Positions 34,580-48,039 of a stretch of DNA of 64,000 nt are shown here, piece by piece. The translations under genes and the position numbers were made by a program. Under the pieces are notes generated by a model. That model was not told the origin of the DNA. It ran no database searches and saw only the letters and a list, made by a program, of their open reading frames with translations. Origin of the DNA: Iris pallida (Eukaryota > Streptophyta > Magnoliopsida > Asparagales > Iridaceae); assembly GCA_029216955.1 (NCBI GenBank), contig JANAVB010006998.1, forward strand, positions 248,001-312,000, read 5' to 3'. How positions within the stretch are numbered: the stretch's first letter is position 1; each line of letters begins with the position of its first letter.

Positions 34580-36191
34580 TAACTTTTTTCACAAACTTCA
34601 AAACCCTAAACTTCCAAAACGAAAGTTGAGGCTGATCATACCCTCTTCTCTTACGAATTCGTTTCACCAGCGACGGAGCTTTGTGCGCGACGAACGGAGC
34701 ATCGGAAGTCAGCCCCGCGTCACCCACGGAGCAGTTTTTTCACTCAAGGTATCCCACTTCCCCATGGCGTAACTTTTTACTCGTAGCACCGATTTTCGAT
34801 CCGTAAGATTTTCTGGAAAGTAGACTTGACCCTCTTCGAGATCCTCCAGGTGGATTTCGAAAACAACCCATCGACTTGCTCGAAAAATCGAGACGAAGTT
34901 GAACAAAAATCTGTTTTCTGTAATATTAAAAACTGTTTTGAAACACCAACTTGTCGGCCACTTTTATTTCTGTACAATAGGAGTTTGTAGAAACTAATTA
35001 AAGGCAGTCAAAGACAAGATAACCGAAATTGTAATGCACTTTCTGGATTTATTTTTCATCTAGTATGTAGAAAGTTACACGTTGTTAAAGTTTTACGAAA
35101 ATTGTAAATTCTGTTTTTAAAAAGTGAAAAAACACCCGATACGGCATGCGCCCCGACAAACCGGGCGACGTGGTCGTGCACTATATGCATCGAAAGGCGC
35201 GTATGGATGTTGTCGACATGTGGGAACTGATGGAACCCAATTTCGTTGCATGTGCGCGACAAAATCAGTGCGTATCCGTCGAGATACCCCGTATTGACCC
35301 TTTGCAAATTAAGTCACAACTTTGTGCATGCTCAACATATCGTGATGAAACTCGCGCCATTGGACTCAAAATATTTTTCTGGTCCTGTGAGCCAAGTTTG
35401 GTCCAATTCTGAGACCGTTGATCGGGACGCTATTTTGGCGGGCCCACAATCCCACTCAACGGGCGATTTTGTGCACAGCCCACCGGAATCCAAAATTTGA
35501 CATACCGTTGGGTTCATCTCATCAAAACAAATCTGTAGACATGTAGTTTGACAACTTTAGAGACCGTAGATATTGGCACACATTTCGGTGCAAAGCGGGT
35601 CCAACGACGGACATCATTTTGACCCAAAATTACGAAATTGCCCCTGTTCCAGAATTTGACTTTTGGACAGGCATTTCCTAGGCATATCTTTTATTCCAAA
35701 CTCGTTCGTGATGTTTGTTTCAGCATCTGGAGCTTCATGTGGATTTTGACTTTCGTGTTGACGATTCTGACTGTTGGATTTTGCTACATCTCGCACCACC
35801 CTCAGGCAAGACACCTTGCCATTTGCTGTTTAATTATTTTAGCTCATATTTTATGCATTATTCATTATTTTCTTTATGCAAAATAAATTGTGATACATGG
35901 CATAACCTGTTAGAACTTACTGTTCATTTATATTCTCCTGCTATGTATTATTTTTCTTACACATTAAACCTAGATTTAAGGGACCACCTTGTGTGTTACA
36001 TACATAGGCCTTGACACATTTATACCATATTGTTGTGAGTCACATATAGGACTCGGACATGCGTGATTGGCTGGCCACCAGTACGTATAAGCCGTGCGTT
36101 AGGAAATAACTGCTATTAGAATTGCATGCTAGAAGACTTAGCAGTTATGAGTTGGCATTGGGCGGGAAGAACATGATTGGAAGTTGACTAC

Positions 36192-36325
36192 CACCATATA
36201 CTATTCCTCAGTCGCTACTGAGGAACGATAGGTAGACTATATGCTATAGACTCGCTCGATACTGAGGAACGATAGGTAGACTATATGCTATAGACTCGCT
36301 CGATACTGAGGAATAGTATATGGTG
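36192..36325. repeat. Inverted repeat with tandem 44-bp core in E 5' LTR
   Basis: 21-bp arms, CACCATATACTATTCCTCAG... (36192-36212) and its exact complement (36305-36325), enclose two perfect 44-bp units starting ACTGAGGAACGATAGGTAGA (36217 and 36261). This part is missing from the 3' LTR because of its deletion. Confidence 0.88.
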
Positions 36326-37187
36326 TTGTGACTCGCTACTGAGATACTGTATTGGTATTTTCTTGACTTGACCCGGTAGTCATGCGACCATGAACTGTTC
36401 TTAAAACTGCATTCACTTAGATTTGGTTAGGCACCCTTATCCGTTAGGTATGAGTACTCTTGGTTTGGGTACTTGTATCTGACCGTGGCTTGGAACAATA
36501 GCTTATCGCGGATTAGTTCGCCACATCTTGTCCTTGTTTGGTTGTAGGTGTGACTTACTACTCCGATGAGAAGGTATTGAACCTTGTTGGGGTCCGGATA
36601 CCATATTGGATTCATAGCATGGAAAGATACGTTACCGTGAATTAGTTTACCATCTCCTGTCCTTGTTTGGTTGGGGGGATGGTACGCTAGTTCAATAGGT
36701 GTGTATTGGACCATGTTATAATTCAATTAACTTATTTATTTGAGCAATATTTATTCAATTTATATGGCATGATATTATGTGTCTTGTTACGTAATTCTGA
36801 GGACCTGGTTATCTCTCCAGGTGTGTGCTATTGTCTTTCGCAGGTGCTCTAGCTCTAGCCGTGCTCATCGCTATTTCTTCGAGGATGATTGCATTTGGAT
36901 CGTCTTCGCTTCGCTCGCCAAAATCTTTCTTTTGTTATGTATTTCTTTTCATAGTTGGTAGTGGATTTGTCTCCGCCCAACTACATGTACCAAATGACAA
37001 TTTATTATCATTATATGACATCTTTTATTCTGATATTTCGTGGATGAGATTAGATTACTCTTGGTTTACTGCATTTTACAGCTTATGTATTCATACGAGG
37101 TTTTCATATATTGGAGTATACTTCGTATGTATACAGCTGGCATGTCTATGTACCTAGTCCTACGTATTTTGGGACTGGGGCGTTATA

Positions 37188-38196
37188 TGTTTTTGTGGTG
37201 GCCCATGCAGGTCAAGATAAATTATTTGGTTACTTTACCGTACCAAGCAAGCCTGCAAATAGGATTAGAAGTCTAGGATCTCATCCACATACTTGACCTC
37301 TTTCCTCGATTCCATATTCGACCGACTCATCGACTGCATCTTGCTTGATTCCTTCTATCGTTATTCTTATCTTCCCTTCGTGCTTGCTAGAGATTGACCC
37401 TACTAGTTAGATGTCCCAAACACCCTTAGCTTAATTCTTTAAGCTGGGTAGAATACCCCGCGACCTGACACACCATAGACCATTAAGGAAATACAAATAG
37501 TATTATCTAGACCATAGAGACTAGAGGAATCTAACCCACTTGGTCAACCAAGCCTTGGTCAATAAAACCGTAGAATGATGGTATAGGAATAAACAAGACT
37601 TAGATCCTTATGACTCTTAGACTATTCATATTTGTTTTATCCATCTACCATCGTGCCTATATTTTTACTATCTAAACTAATGATGCTAATGTAGCCTAGT
37701 TTTGTAAGCTAAATTCTTTATTAAGCTTGTTTATGACATATGTTATTGGATGCATCCACAAACGTATTGTCTACTCAGAACCGGTGCATGATGATCTGAT
37801 CAACCTAGTGCACTTTGGTTCGCTTTTATCTATCGTTCTACGTGGATGGGGACATAGCTAAACTTGCCCTCTAGAATTCCATCCACGACTGCCTTGACAA
37901 TTCCTTTGAAATTATTCGATCGTCTTTGAATCACGTATTCGTATTCGATAACGCCTCCTTCGAACTCTATATTGCTTTCGCCTTCACCTATTTTAGAAGG
38001 ATGAAGGCGTTATACTAGAATTTCCTCTAGCCATCCTATCGATTATGACCATACCGTATTATTTTTCTATGACCTAGATCGCAATTTCTTACGGCATGAT
38101 TTTGTTATTGATTGTTTCCCATCGATACCCCTTGTGTCTTCTCACCCCCTACTAATTTTTAATTTCGAGGACGAAATTCTTTTAAGTTGGGTAGGA
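37188..38196 (+). other. E interior, non-coding
   Basis: Starts with the shared motif TGGTGGCCCATGCAGGTC (37196-37213), 8 bases after the LTR, and ends in AATTTCGAGGACGAAATTCT, then TTTAAGTTGGGTAGGA (38161-38196), the polypurine-tract region. A second tract-like string, TTCTTTAAGCTGGGTAGAAT, lies at about 37434. No ORF of note. Confidence 0.75.
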
Positions 38197-40137
38197 TATA
38201 AATCCCCTATTTTTTTAATTATTATTTTTATTATTTTATTAGACTTAAAAATGAATTTATGCAATTTATATTTTTTTTTAGAAATAACCTTAGCCATTGT
38301 TGAGTTTTGGAGCATTAGACGACCATGAATTTTGGTACGGAAGATGTAGCAGTGTGCTTTGACCAGTATATTAGCCATGCCGTGGGAGGCTTAGCCATAG
38401 TTCAGTCCGAACTAGGAAAACCAGGCCGAGTTGTGAAATAACGTATTTAAAATATTTTTATTTAGAAATTAATTTATATATTGATTTTTAGATGACCCGG
38501 TTTGTCCAAACCAGTCCGAATTGGGCCCGAACCAATTTAAGCCCATGTAAGCATGTAGTGTGAACAAATGTGGCCATGTAGGCATATTTTATGTATATAC
38601 AAATATTTTCTAAATTATTTTAGAATTTTATGTGCAATTTCTAATTATTTAATTATTCGTACTATTATTGGTATTTTATTATTAAATAATATCGTGCAGT
38701 ATTTCTATAAATTTTTGGACCCGGATAAGGGTGTACGGTATAAGTCCACCCATTGGGATGATTTTATTATTTTATTATTACTTAAGTTATTTTGTGGAGA
38801 ATAAATAAATATGTTCATTCTATTTAAATATTATTATTATTTTGAGTTGGTTTATTGTGAATGGAATTTATATATATGTAAATATATTTAAATATATTAA
38901 ATAATTGGATATGTGACATTTAAAGTGTTATTTGGATTTAAATAGATTTTTGGTATATTTATGGATATATACTTATATATATATATAGATATATATATTG
39001 AAGATTTTGAAAAGAAAAAGAAAATAATAATAATAATAATAATATATACAACTAACCCACCCACGTGCCCACCATCTCAATTGTTTGCTGTAGCACAGCA
39101 ATCCCACGCTTTTCCGCGAGCAACCATGCCCATTAGTTATTAGTATTAGTAATAGTGGTATTAGAATTTTCGCCCCACTTGTTATATATGTAACTTTTTT
39201 CACAAACTTCAAAACCCTAAACTTCCAAAACGAAAGTTGAGGCTGATCATACCCTCTTCGCCTACGAATTCGTTTCACCAGTGATGGAGCTTTGTGTGCG
39301 ATGAACGGAGCATCGGAAGTCAGCCCCGCGTCACCTACGGAGCAGTTTTTCCACTCAAGGTACCCCACTTCCCCACGGCGTAACTTTTTACTCGTAGCAC
39401 CGATTTTCGATCCGTAAGATTTTCTGGAAAGTAGACTTGACCCTCTTCGAGATCCTCCAGGTGGATTTCGAAAACAACCCATCGACTTGCTCGAAAAATT
39501 GAGACGAAGTTGAACAAAAATCTGTTTTCTGTAATATTAAAAACTGTTTTGAAATACCAACTTGTCGGCCACTTTTATTTCTGTACAATAGGAGTTTGTA
39601 GAAACTAATTAAAGGCAGTCAAAGAATATAACCGAGATTGTAACGCACTTTCTGGATTCACTTTTCATCTAGTATGTAGAAAGTTACACGTTGTTAAAGT
39701 TTCACGAAAAATTGTAAATTCTGTTTTCAAAAAGTGAAAAAACACCCGATACGGTGTGCGCCCCGACAAACCGGGCGACGTGGTCGCGCACTATACGCAT
39801 CGAAAGGCGCGTATGGATGTTGTCGATGTGTGGAAACTGATGGAACCCAATTTCGTTGCATGTGCGCGACGAAATCAGTGCGTATCCGTCGAGATACCCC
39901 GTATCGACCCTTTGCAAATTAAGTCACAACTTTGTGCACGCTCATCATATCGCGATGAAACTCGTGCCATTGGACTCGAAATATTTTTCTGGTCCTGTGA
40001 GCCAAGTTTGGTCCAATTCTGAGACCGTTGATCGGGCCGCTATTTTGGCGGGTCCATATATTGGAGTATACTTCGTATGTATACAGCTGGCATGTCTATG
40101 TACCTAGTCCTACGTATTTTGGGACTGGAGTGTTACA
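38197..40137 (+). repeat. E 3' LTR, internally deleted
   Basis: 1941 bp, close to the 5' LTR up to GCTATTTTGGCGGG (about 40052). It then jumps to the sequence at about 37106 (TATATTGGAGTATACTTCG) of the 5' LTR, with CA at the join. The 1653 bp lost include the inverted-repeat region and the shared LTR block. Confidence 0.88.
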
Positions 40138-40142
40138 ATACA

Positions 40143-42555
40143 TTTATACATAGAGAGGGTTAAGGGTGGTATACATGTGTGTGACAGTTTACTTCATGTG
40201 TGTGTGTGTGTGTGTCTCTGTGTACAGAATTATAGGTTAGATAATGAAGGGTTCAATTTCAAGTTTGCATACACATATTAACACAAGTGCACATGTGGGT
40301 TATCATAGTTAATATCAATGTTCACAGTTACTTGTAGGTTCCAGGATTTGGCCACAATTACACTAGTTCACATGTGAGTTAGCAAATAGGAATGTGTATA
40401 GCACAAGTAGTTTAGAACCCAGGTTTTAGTGTTCAGTCATGTAGGAAAAACTCAGTTTAAATTACATTCAAGATCTCAGTTTACACAAAATCCAAATCCC
40501 ATCCCTGTTTCTAATTGGAAAGTAATGAACCCAACTCAATTTCAGTTTAACATACATTCAGTTTTTAGTCACACTTAAAACCAGTTATCATTTAAACATT
40601 AGACTCACAGTTATCTTGAAATAAATCTCAGGTTTACATGTAATTGTACATAGGTTTCAGTTCACAGGTTTCAGTTGAATTCAGGTTTAACCCTTCAACT
40701 AATTCAAACTTATAAATGAACCTTCAAGCTAAACCTAGTTTTCAAATGAATATCACAATCTTAGGTTAATTATGTATAAACCCAGGTAGACAGTATAACA
40801 TCTCCTTTGAAATCTCTAAATCGAAATTACCTTTAAATCTCAGGAATTCATTCACTAACTGACAGTTCATATTAAACAAAAAAATGGAAAACACTGATAC
40901 CTAAAACCCAAGTTCGAAAACCTAAATAAACAAAATGAAATTAAACAACAGTCATATGGAAATGTTTCCCATGTGATCTCGTGTCTAGGGTGGGTCATTC
41001 GTGTCCACTAGAGTGGACACGAAGTGTCCAAGCAAGGGAACTTGGTTCAAAATTCTGGTAGTGCACAATTCGTGCACTGGCTCGTGCAGCCATGTCGATC
41101 GACCTAGGTCACGACACGAAGCACGTGAGGTCTCATGCACGTGTCCATAGGTAGATGAGGTCTCAGGCTAGAGAGTTGACACCCTGTATCGAGTCCAAGG
41201 CGTATCAATGTCCGAGTCGAAAACCATATCAGTAGGGAAAACCCGTGTGCACAGTCTGTATATAAAACCAGTGCGTGAGCGATTACGTATCCGACGCGAC
41301 ACGAAGAGTCGTAAAACTTGGGGAGTGACTTGTCAGTCACTACCCCGACCTCTACACCAATTTTGGTGGATTCATAAGGTCTGTGCAGTGAGCACGATAC
41401 GCGTGGCAGCAAGGCATCGAGACACTGTCTCGTGCTGCAAATACGTGTCGATTTCGATACGAAAATGATACCAGTGTGTGCTCAGTCAATGGGGGATTGA
41501 AAACAAATGTATAGGGCTATTAATCCATTCAATTAGTTTCAAAAATGGTTATTAAAATACTGGTTTAGGCATTTCATCGAACACCGATTCATTTGGGCTG
41601 ATACGTGTCCGATACGGACACGAAATGGACACTACCTAGCACCAAACTATCCCTACAGCTAGGGGAACCCTAAATGAATGCATCTATGAAAATAAAACAT
41701 GATTTAGAAGGGTTTCATGGGATTTACCTATTGAGATTGAATCTCAAAGACAAAGGGTAATGATGAGGTTTCTCTTTGAACTCTAATTGACCAAAGCACT
41801 TCAAACCCTAGCTAGCCCGCCCCTACTAGCTTCCACTATGGTAGAGGGTGATGTTGCAATTGATTAGGACCAATTTGGGCTTGATTTGGATATTAGGGAA
41901 GAATTGGGGAATAACACAAAAAGAGGCAATTAAAATGATTTAAAATGATGCTAAAGGTTAATGTGTTGTATTTATAGAGGGGGTGGGGGTGTTTGATGGC
42001 TGCCATTAGGTTAGGGTTAGGGTTTAGGATGAGTTGTCAAGGCTTCTCCAACAAATTCAAGCCAATCTAAGGGCTCACAACTAAAGTAATCTTTCTTAAC
42101 ATTTAGCCTAAAATATCCCACTAACAAAATATCTAGATATTAATCTAATTTGATTACTTAGTTGAAACCCTCTAACTTAGTCTCTAAGGTCATGACTAAC
42201 ATCTAGATCAGGCTAAACTTCTAGGTCAAGTCTCAAATAATTAACTAGCACATATTTAATTCATATAATTTACAATTTCACAAAAGTGCCAAAATGACCA
42301 AAATATCCTTAGGCTAAAAAGTAAAAATATGATATTCTAAACACATGATTAGGTCTCCATGATCATGATTAGTCTTCTAGGTCATGCATGACTAAGGTTA
42401 CACTATCAAGACACCAAATTCACATATCACCATTTTAAATAGTTTTAAAATAACTAAAAATCACCAAAAGTCACAATATAATTTAAATATCATTATTAAA
42501 TGATTATAATTACAAAATTTTAAAATTACCCTTATTTTAGAAACTGGGTGCTACA
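40143..42555 (-). repeat. LTR A, proximal part
   Basis: Continues LTR A after element E. On the minus strand the LTR starts TGTAGCACCCAGTTT at 42555. The TATA box CTCTATAAATACA is at 41968-41979. A stretch rich in CGTGTC/GACACG lies at about 41000-41640. A (TG)n run at 40197-40215 is absent from LTR B. No gene. Confidence 0.8.
41968..41979 (-). promoter_or_regulatory. TATA box in LTR A
   Basis: CTCTATAAATACA on the minus strand, a near-consensus plant TATA box, about 580 bp inside the LTR start. Confidence 0.6.
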
Positions 42556-43977
42556 AGTCTACCCTCCTTAGAAGAATTTTGTCCTCGAAATTAAGATGGT
42601 CGTACTCCTTCTAGGTCAAACCCCCAATAATAAGGTCGAAGCCTCTTCCTAGCAGCACACAATATCAACAAATAAAATATGGATAGTAGGCTTAAAATGG
42701 GTCATGTCCAAAATTTAGCTCGACAGGTTTAGGTTGAAAAGGTGTCCCCAATTCGAGTCGAAAATAAAAGCGACTCCGTAGGGTAAATCAATATGGGATC
42801 TTGTGTCAGGAAAGTCGTGTGAAGCAAATGAAGCACAAGATGGTGTGTCTGAATGGGACACGAAGGTCATAGGTGTAGGGTGTCATGTTTAGGTCATGCA
42901 TGTGAAATCGGTTTTGAGAAAACAACTAGTCTTGTGCTCCTAAATTAAAAGTCACGATAATGTACATATGGTAATCATAATTTAAGTGGGAATGGTCGAA
43001 TGGCTTTAATTGAACCGGTAGTTGTGATGCAAAAGTAGTACAAGGGAACAAGTTGAGTGGGACAGACTCTGGTCATGAGTGCCAGATTGGAAAGATAAGG
43101 AAAACAATGAATCAATCAGGGCTGTTAGGCAGTATCATCTTATATGAAACTTGAAACTGGCTGCAATGGTCACCATTCTAAAGCCAGAAGTACACTATCA
43201 ATTCTACGTCAAAAAGTCCTAACACAAATCATCAATTCATTATATTTAGAAGAAATTTATATCAAAGGAAGTTACACCAAGGATTATACTAACAACTAAA
43301 ACTACTCCTACTCCTAAGTTAATTTAAGAAGAACAACAACAAATTTTTTTTTTGAAAAAGACTGAATTAAAAAGGTAGAATGATATTTTATAAACCTTCT
43401 TGAGATAAAATCTGATAATCATATGCGTCTGTCCAAAATCATGATACTCAGAATTTTTGTCATACTAGTAAGCAAGGCTACGATATTCACAGAGTCTTCG
43501 ACTAAGGTACATACCTCTAGAATCAGGATATTTAAAATTTTTGCATTGCCGCATGCTTGGCCGCGAAAATCTTAAATTCCCACACCCGAGAAATATATCC
43601 TAAATCAGACTGTATGTCCTCACCATGCTTGCTAATGTGACTGTAGACGATTCTAGATTCCATAACTAAGTCGACCTAGCCCATACGATTCATCTTGGTA
43701 GGATATTTCAAATTAACCTTGATTACCAAGAATCAAATTTATCAACAAACAAGGAAGATAAACAGAAGCTGTTGGAATCAAATTTTGAGATATTCATAAT
43801 GAGATTCTCAAGGGTCATCCAAGGAATCTCTCAAGTAGTCCTAACAGTGATTGAGTAACTCTCTATACTGCCTAATCCTATATCCTAACAGCAGGCTCAA
43901 AGCAGCACTCTAAGTCGAGCACCACTACGAAATAACACTAGTTGCGACCCCGACCTGTATGGGCCACCACAAAAACG
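42556..43977 (-). other. A/B interior, non-coding
   Basis: At the 3' LTR side it has the AATTTCGAGGACAAAATTCT + TCTAAGGAGGGTAGAC tract. At the 5' LTR side it has the shared motif (43952-43969, with one A for G). The middle (about 43170-43900) resembles the leader of C (57060-58430): both have ATCTGATAATCATATGCGTC + TGTCCAAAATCATG. No gag or pol remains. Confidence 0.75.
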
Positions 43978-45803
43978 TGTCACGACCCGCACCCTGATGA
44001 AGGGCACGAGAACGTGGGTACGTCCAGCCTACGCCACAGTGTCGGCGGTAGAACGATGTATAGTTTGTCTATAACATCTAAGATCTAACATCAATATGAT
44101 ATAAACATATCATCTCTGCACGGAGGTATAATATAACATCTCAACTCTATATCTCAATCACAAGTCTAGGAAAGATAGAGCACGATATGCAATCAGATAA
44201 AAGGAAGAAACTGAAATATAAATAGAGTTATCACACCACACAAAGTAGATGTTTACACAAATAAATACAAGTACTGAAATATAACTAAGTCTCAACTAAC
44301 AATCGGAACAATCCGATACAAACTGAAAACTAAAAATACTAGACTAGAGTAAGCTCCCTCTACTGAGCTAGATGCTCCTCGGGCTCCTGAGTGTCACCCT
44401 CTTGTGCCCCATAGAAGGTATGGCAGTCACCATCATCATCTGTAATATTTTTAACATGTCCAGTCAGGACAGAAACGAGTACAAAATCTCAAACAACAGT
44501 TCTAGTTATACAATATTGAAAATGTAGCAGTAGATAGAAAGAATATACTAGGTAAAGTAGAGCGTACATGCATCCTGGCAGGCTATATCAAAACTGTAAT
44601 AAGATAAGGCAAGAGAACAGTGTATAACATATACGAAAATCTGGAACTGCTATCTATGTGAGTTTAGCACTAGTTTCAACACGTGATCAGCTTAGAACTT
44701 GATACAATGTTTGGCCTAGCTAATCATACGTGAGTGTATGATTAACACTATACAGTAAGGATATAATGGTGACACAATGCTTGATACAATGCTGATACTG
44801 TAGGGTATTGATCACATATCTACGCTAACACCCCCATCCCTGACTAATATAGTAGATCCAGTCACGACACGTCATGACACGTGTTTCTCTGAGAAGGTAG
44901 CTAGCCTTCGCAGGAATCCTGTCTATAAAATGCACAAGGAACTAGGAAGACTTGCACAAGGCATACCATATATAAGAGGAATAACATCTTATGACGGGAT
45001 CCAGACAAATACCAATCCGTGTGAACAATGTGTCAAGAGAACAAGGATATCTACACTAAATACTAGAAACAAAGACGATATCATAAAACAAAAATATTAT
45101 CAGAAAATGTACTCGTCTGTCACCCTATATGGCTGATATTAATGGATGTTCGAACTGGTGTATCAAAGTCCTATTTAGAGTAAAACAGGTTATGATATAT
45201 CCAGAAATAAGGTAATTGAAGTGTATGATGCAAACTATATGATTTCTAAGTCAATCTAGATCAAAGTCAACTATTGGTCAACTTTGGTCAACTGTCTAGG
45301 TCGAACTAGGTCAAACTAGGCCTAACAGAGCCAAACTAGGTCAAAGTCAACTCTGGGTCAACATCCAGTCAAGGCTATCTAGGGTTAGTCAATACAAGTC
45401 TAAGAGACCAAGGGTTCAAAAAGTCTATTGTCAACTATTGGATAAACCTTACACAAGGCCTATAAACCATATTGCAAAATACAACCTATAAATACAAATA
45501 TATATAAATACATACATTCATGTATACTTAGTTTACATACATACTATAGATGCCTACCTCACATATCATGTATATTATATTACATGATACATACATGTAT
45601 ACTTGCATTATATTATACTTACATTCATGCATCTATGCCTTACCTACATACATATTTACATATATACATATATACATTTATACATAGAGAGAGGGTTAAG
45701 GGGGGTATACATGTGTGTGACAGTTTACTTTATAGGTTAGATAATGAAGGGTTCAATTTCAGGTTTGCATACACATATTAACACAAGTGCACATGTGGGT
45801 TAT
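43978..45803 (-). repeat. LTR B (A/B 5' LTR), distal part
   Basis: Matches 31904-33593 and 40143-40310. It shows the uninterrupted target of E. It ends at ...GTGGGTTAT where D is inserted (TSD GTTAT, 45799-45803). The remainder should lie beyond the window. No gene. Confidence 0.82.
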
Positions 45804-48039
45804 TGTCACGACCCGTACCCTCTTTTTCGAATATGAGACGTGTCGAAGCCAGCCTACGCCGCAGAGCCGACGGTAGAACACTGTCAAGCCCACAAGAAAT
45901 AATTGCTCAAAATAAACATTATTGCTCATTCACATTTCTAAATTTATTACAACCTTTACAATATTTAAAATTTAAAGAAAATACTAAGTTCTCATATTTA
46001 ATGGAAATGATACAACTGCTAACTATTTCTAGGTTTCTGTTTGCAAGTACACCCGAATCTCCAAATACTAAAGAAGCCACAGCTAACCTAAAAAATGTTG
46101 GTATCCAGTCAGGAATGGAACAAGTATACAAACCGACGACAATACAAAAACACAAAAGAATTAACAAGGCATGAAAATAACATATGGAATATGAAAGATA
46201 GAAAGTAATTGAGGACATGGCAGGTGGTGAAGAAGACAAGAAAAAATAAATAAAAGACAACTACCTATGTGGTGTGAAATATCATTTTCGACATGTGAAT
46301 GGCTAGGGGGTAAATACGGCACCCTGCACGTGTCGTGTGCAGCTGCTATCAGCCAAGATTAGACATATTGGGATAGTTCTGGGTAGTCTACATGTCTACT
46401 AAGATATTTTTCCTCCCGACTACTCCGTGTGACGAGCATGTCAACAAGCAGCAAGATATATGTATAAACATGAAATAGAAAGACTACAATGAATCAAAAG
46501 CAATCAGAAAGTCCACTTGCCTGAGGTCCTTAGCTGGAGAAACTGATAGTACAACTACATCAGATGAGTCACTAAAGTCAACACATGCAAAAAGTCTCCA
46601 GATGCTGAAATAAACATTACCAACGTTCTTAGAATAGTCAAATTAGGTAGGTTTGCCTGTCCTTAAGTCCAATTCTGGACACAGGGGCAAAACGATAATT
46701 TTGGGTCAAAACGGTATCCGCCGTTGGACCCGCTTTGCATCGAAAAGCGTGCTAGAGTCAATGGTCTCTAAAGTCATCAAACTATATGTCAACAGGTCCG
46801 ATTTTCTGATACGAACCCAACCGTATGTCCAAAGTTGGATTTCGGCAGGCCGTGCACAAAATCGCCCGTTGAGTCTAGAATGGCCTGTTACCCTAGGGTT
46901 GATAGGAAGCCCAAAATTGCAAGAACATATGAAGAATAATTAGTCACGATTAGTATTAATCTAAGAGGGACTTTGAGAAAGAAAATATTTATATATTTAT
47001 TTAGAAAACTATTATTACGATATTTGCAAATAATATTTTATTAGTTAAAAATACTTTAGACAATAAGCAACCTAGAAAATATTCTAGGGAAAAGATTTAT
47101 AAGGACAAAACTCCAAAATACTAGATGTTTGGTTTACTACAGTTTATTATATGAACACTATTGGATTTGAACCCAATATATTTTATTTAGAAGCCTAAAA
47201 ATATCCCTTTTAACTAAAGGACTACTTTTAGTAATAAACCCCAAAGTAAATATAATATAATCCATTATAAATTCCCAAACCATTTCTGATATACTTGGAA
47301 ACTATTACTAGTTCATATATTAAAATATAAAATTTTAATAAATTAATGGTAACCATAGTAATACTAATAACCATATCAATTAGATTAATATACTGATGTA
47401 ACTAAAATAATAATATTATTAATTAATGTACAGTACATTTATGTATATAATACTGTGCCTAGTATATTACATTATTACTAACCAAATGTACATCGTGCCA
47501 CGTCATGAGTCCGCTATTGATTTCTACAACATGTATAAAATAATAGTAAGCAAACATTTAAGTTAAACAAGAGTGTTACTCTTCCTTTGTTTCTAGTAAA
47601 GAGGAAAGAAAGAACAGATGCTTTCAAGGAATAGAAAGAGAGGAAGAGAGAGGTTAATAACTTTCCATTGCTATTGTGAGGGAGGTCATTCAATATTAGA
47701 AAACTCAGAGACTTGAGAGAGAGTCACCATGAGAGGGGAGAGAGCTGGAGAGGGCTTACCAGAGACGATGGCTAGCGGTCGTGGCGGCAAGAGCTCGGGG
47801 TCGCACAGGCGCTTGGTGTACGTGCGTGGTTGTGCAGTGACATACAACGACACAGAGGAAGGAGTGCGGCACGACAAGTCCGACCTCCGTGCGGTCACGG
47901 AAAGAAGTTCAAGCGGCGCTCCGATTCGTATGGCACAGTAGAGCTCGTGGAGGAATCGGCGACACTCGACGCTGGGGGGGTGCAACATCGGTTGAGGAGC
48001 AGTGGAGAGTCCCGACGGTATCGAGTCTCTGGATGTGGG

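Larger units (their letters stand above)
33594..37187 (+). repeat. E 5' LTR, 3594 bp
   Basis: AT-rich U3, a TATA box at 34571-34579 (TTATATATG), then AAACCCTAAACTTCC leader-like sequence. A region from about 35440 to 35690 is also found, inverted, in LTR D. Near 36192-36325 is a perfect 21-bp inverted repeat around 44-bp tandem repeats. A degenerate duplication of about 125 bp lies at 36470-36720. ORFs on either strand lack family matches. Confidence 0.87.
33594..40137 (+). mobile_element. E: non-autonomous LTR retrotransposon
   Basis: The 5' LTR is 33594-37187 (TGTAAAACCCC...GGGGCGTTATA). The interior is 37188-38196 (1.0 kb). The 3' LTR is 38197-40137 (TATAAATCCCC...GGAGTGTTACA). TSD ATGCA (33589-33593)/ATACA (40138-40142) has one mismatch; the sister LTR B, which lacks E, reads ATACA at this spot, so the left copy has mutated. 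The interior has no coding but ends in AATTTCGAGGACGAAATTCT and a purine tract, as plant gypsy elements do. The 3' LTR lacks 1.65 kb present in the 5' LTR. Confidence 0.87.
31904..45803 (-). mobile_element. A/B: non-autonomous LTR retrotransposon (visible part)
   Basis: Near-identical LTRs start at 31904 (A, 3' LTR) and 43978 (B, 5' LTR), both TGTCACGACCCGCACCCTGA. They flank a 1.4-kb interior with no gag or pol. It sits in the gypsy2 gag (target TCCAC, 31899-31903). LTR A is split by element E (33594-40137). LTR B is cut at 45803 by element D, whose far end is outside the window, so the second TSD cannot be seen. Interior and LTR layout resemble C. Confidence 0.8.

Noticed and set aside
34290..35900. 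Minus- and plus-strand ORFs in E (e.g. 34290-34727, 35146-35412)
   Set aside because: They lie in U3/R of an LTR, overlap each other on both strands and end in AT-rich repeats.
47686..48036. Continuation of the MOS1-like protein to the end of the open frame
   Set aside because: The frame is open but the residues no longer resemble the family. I kept only the part with recognisable motifs.
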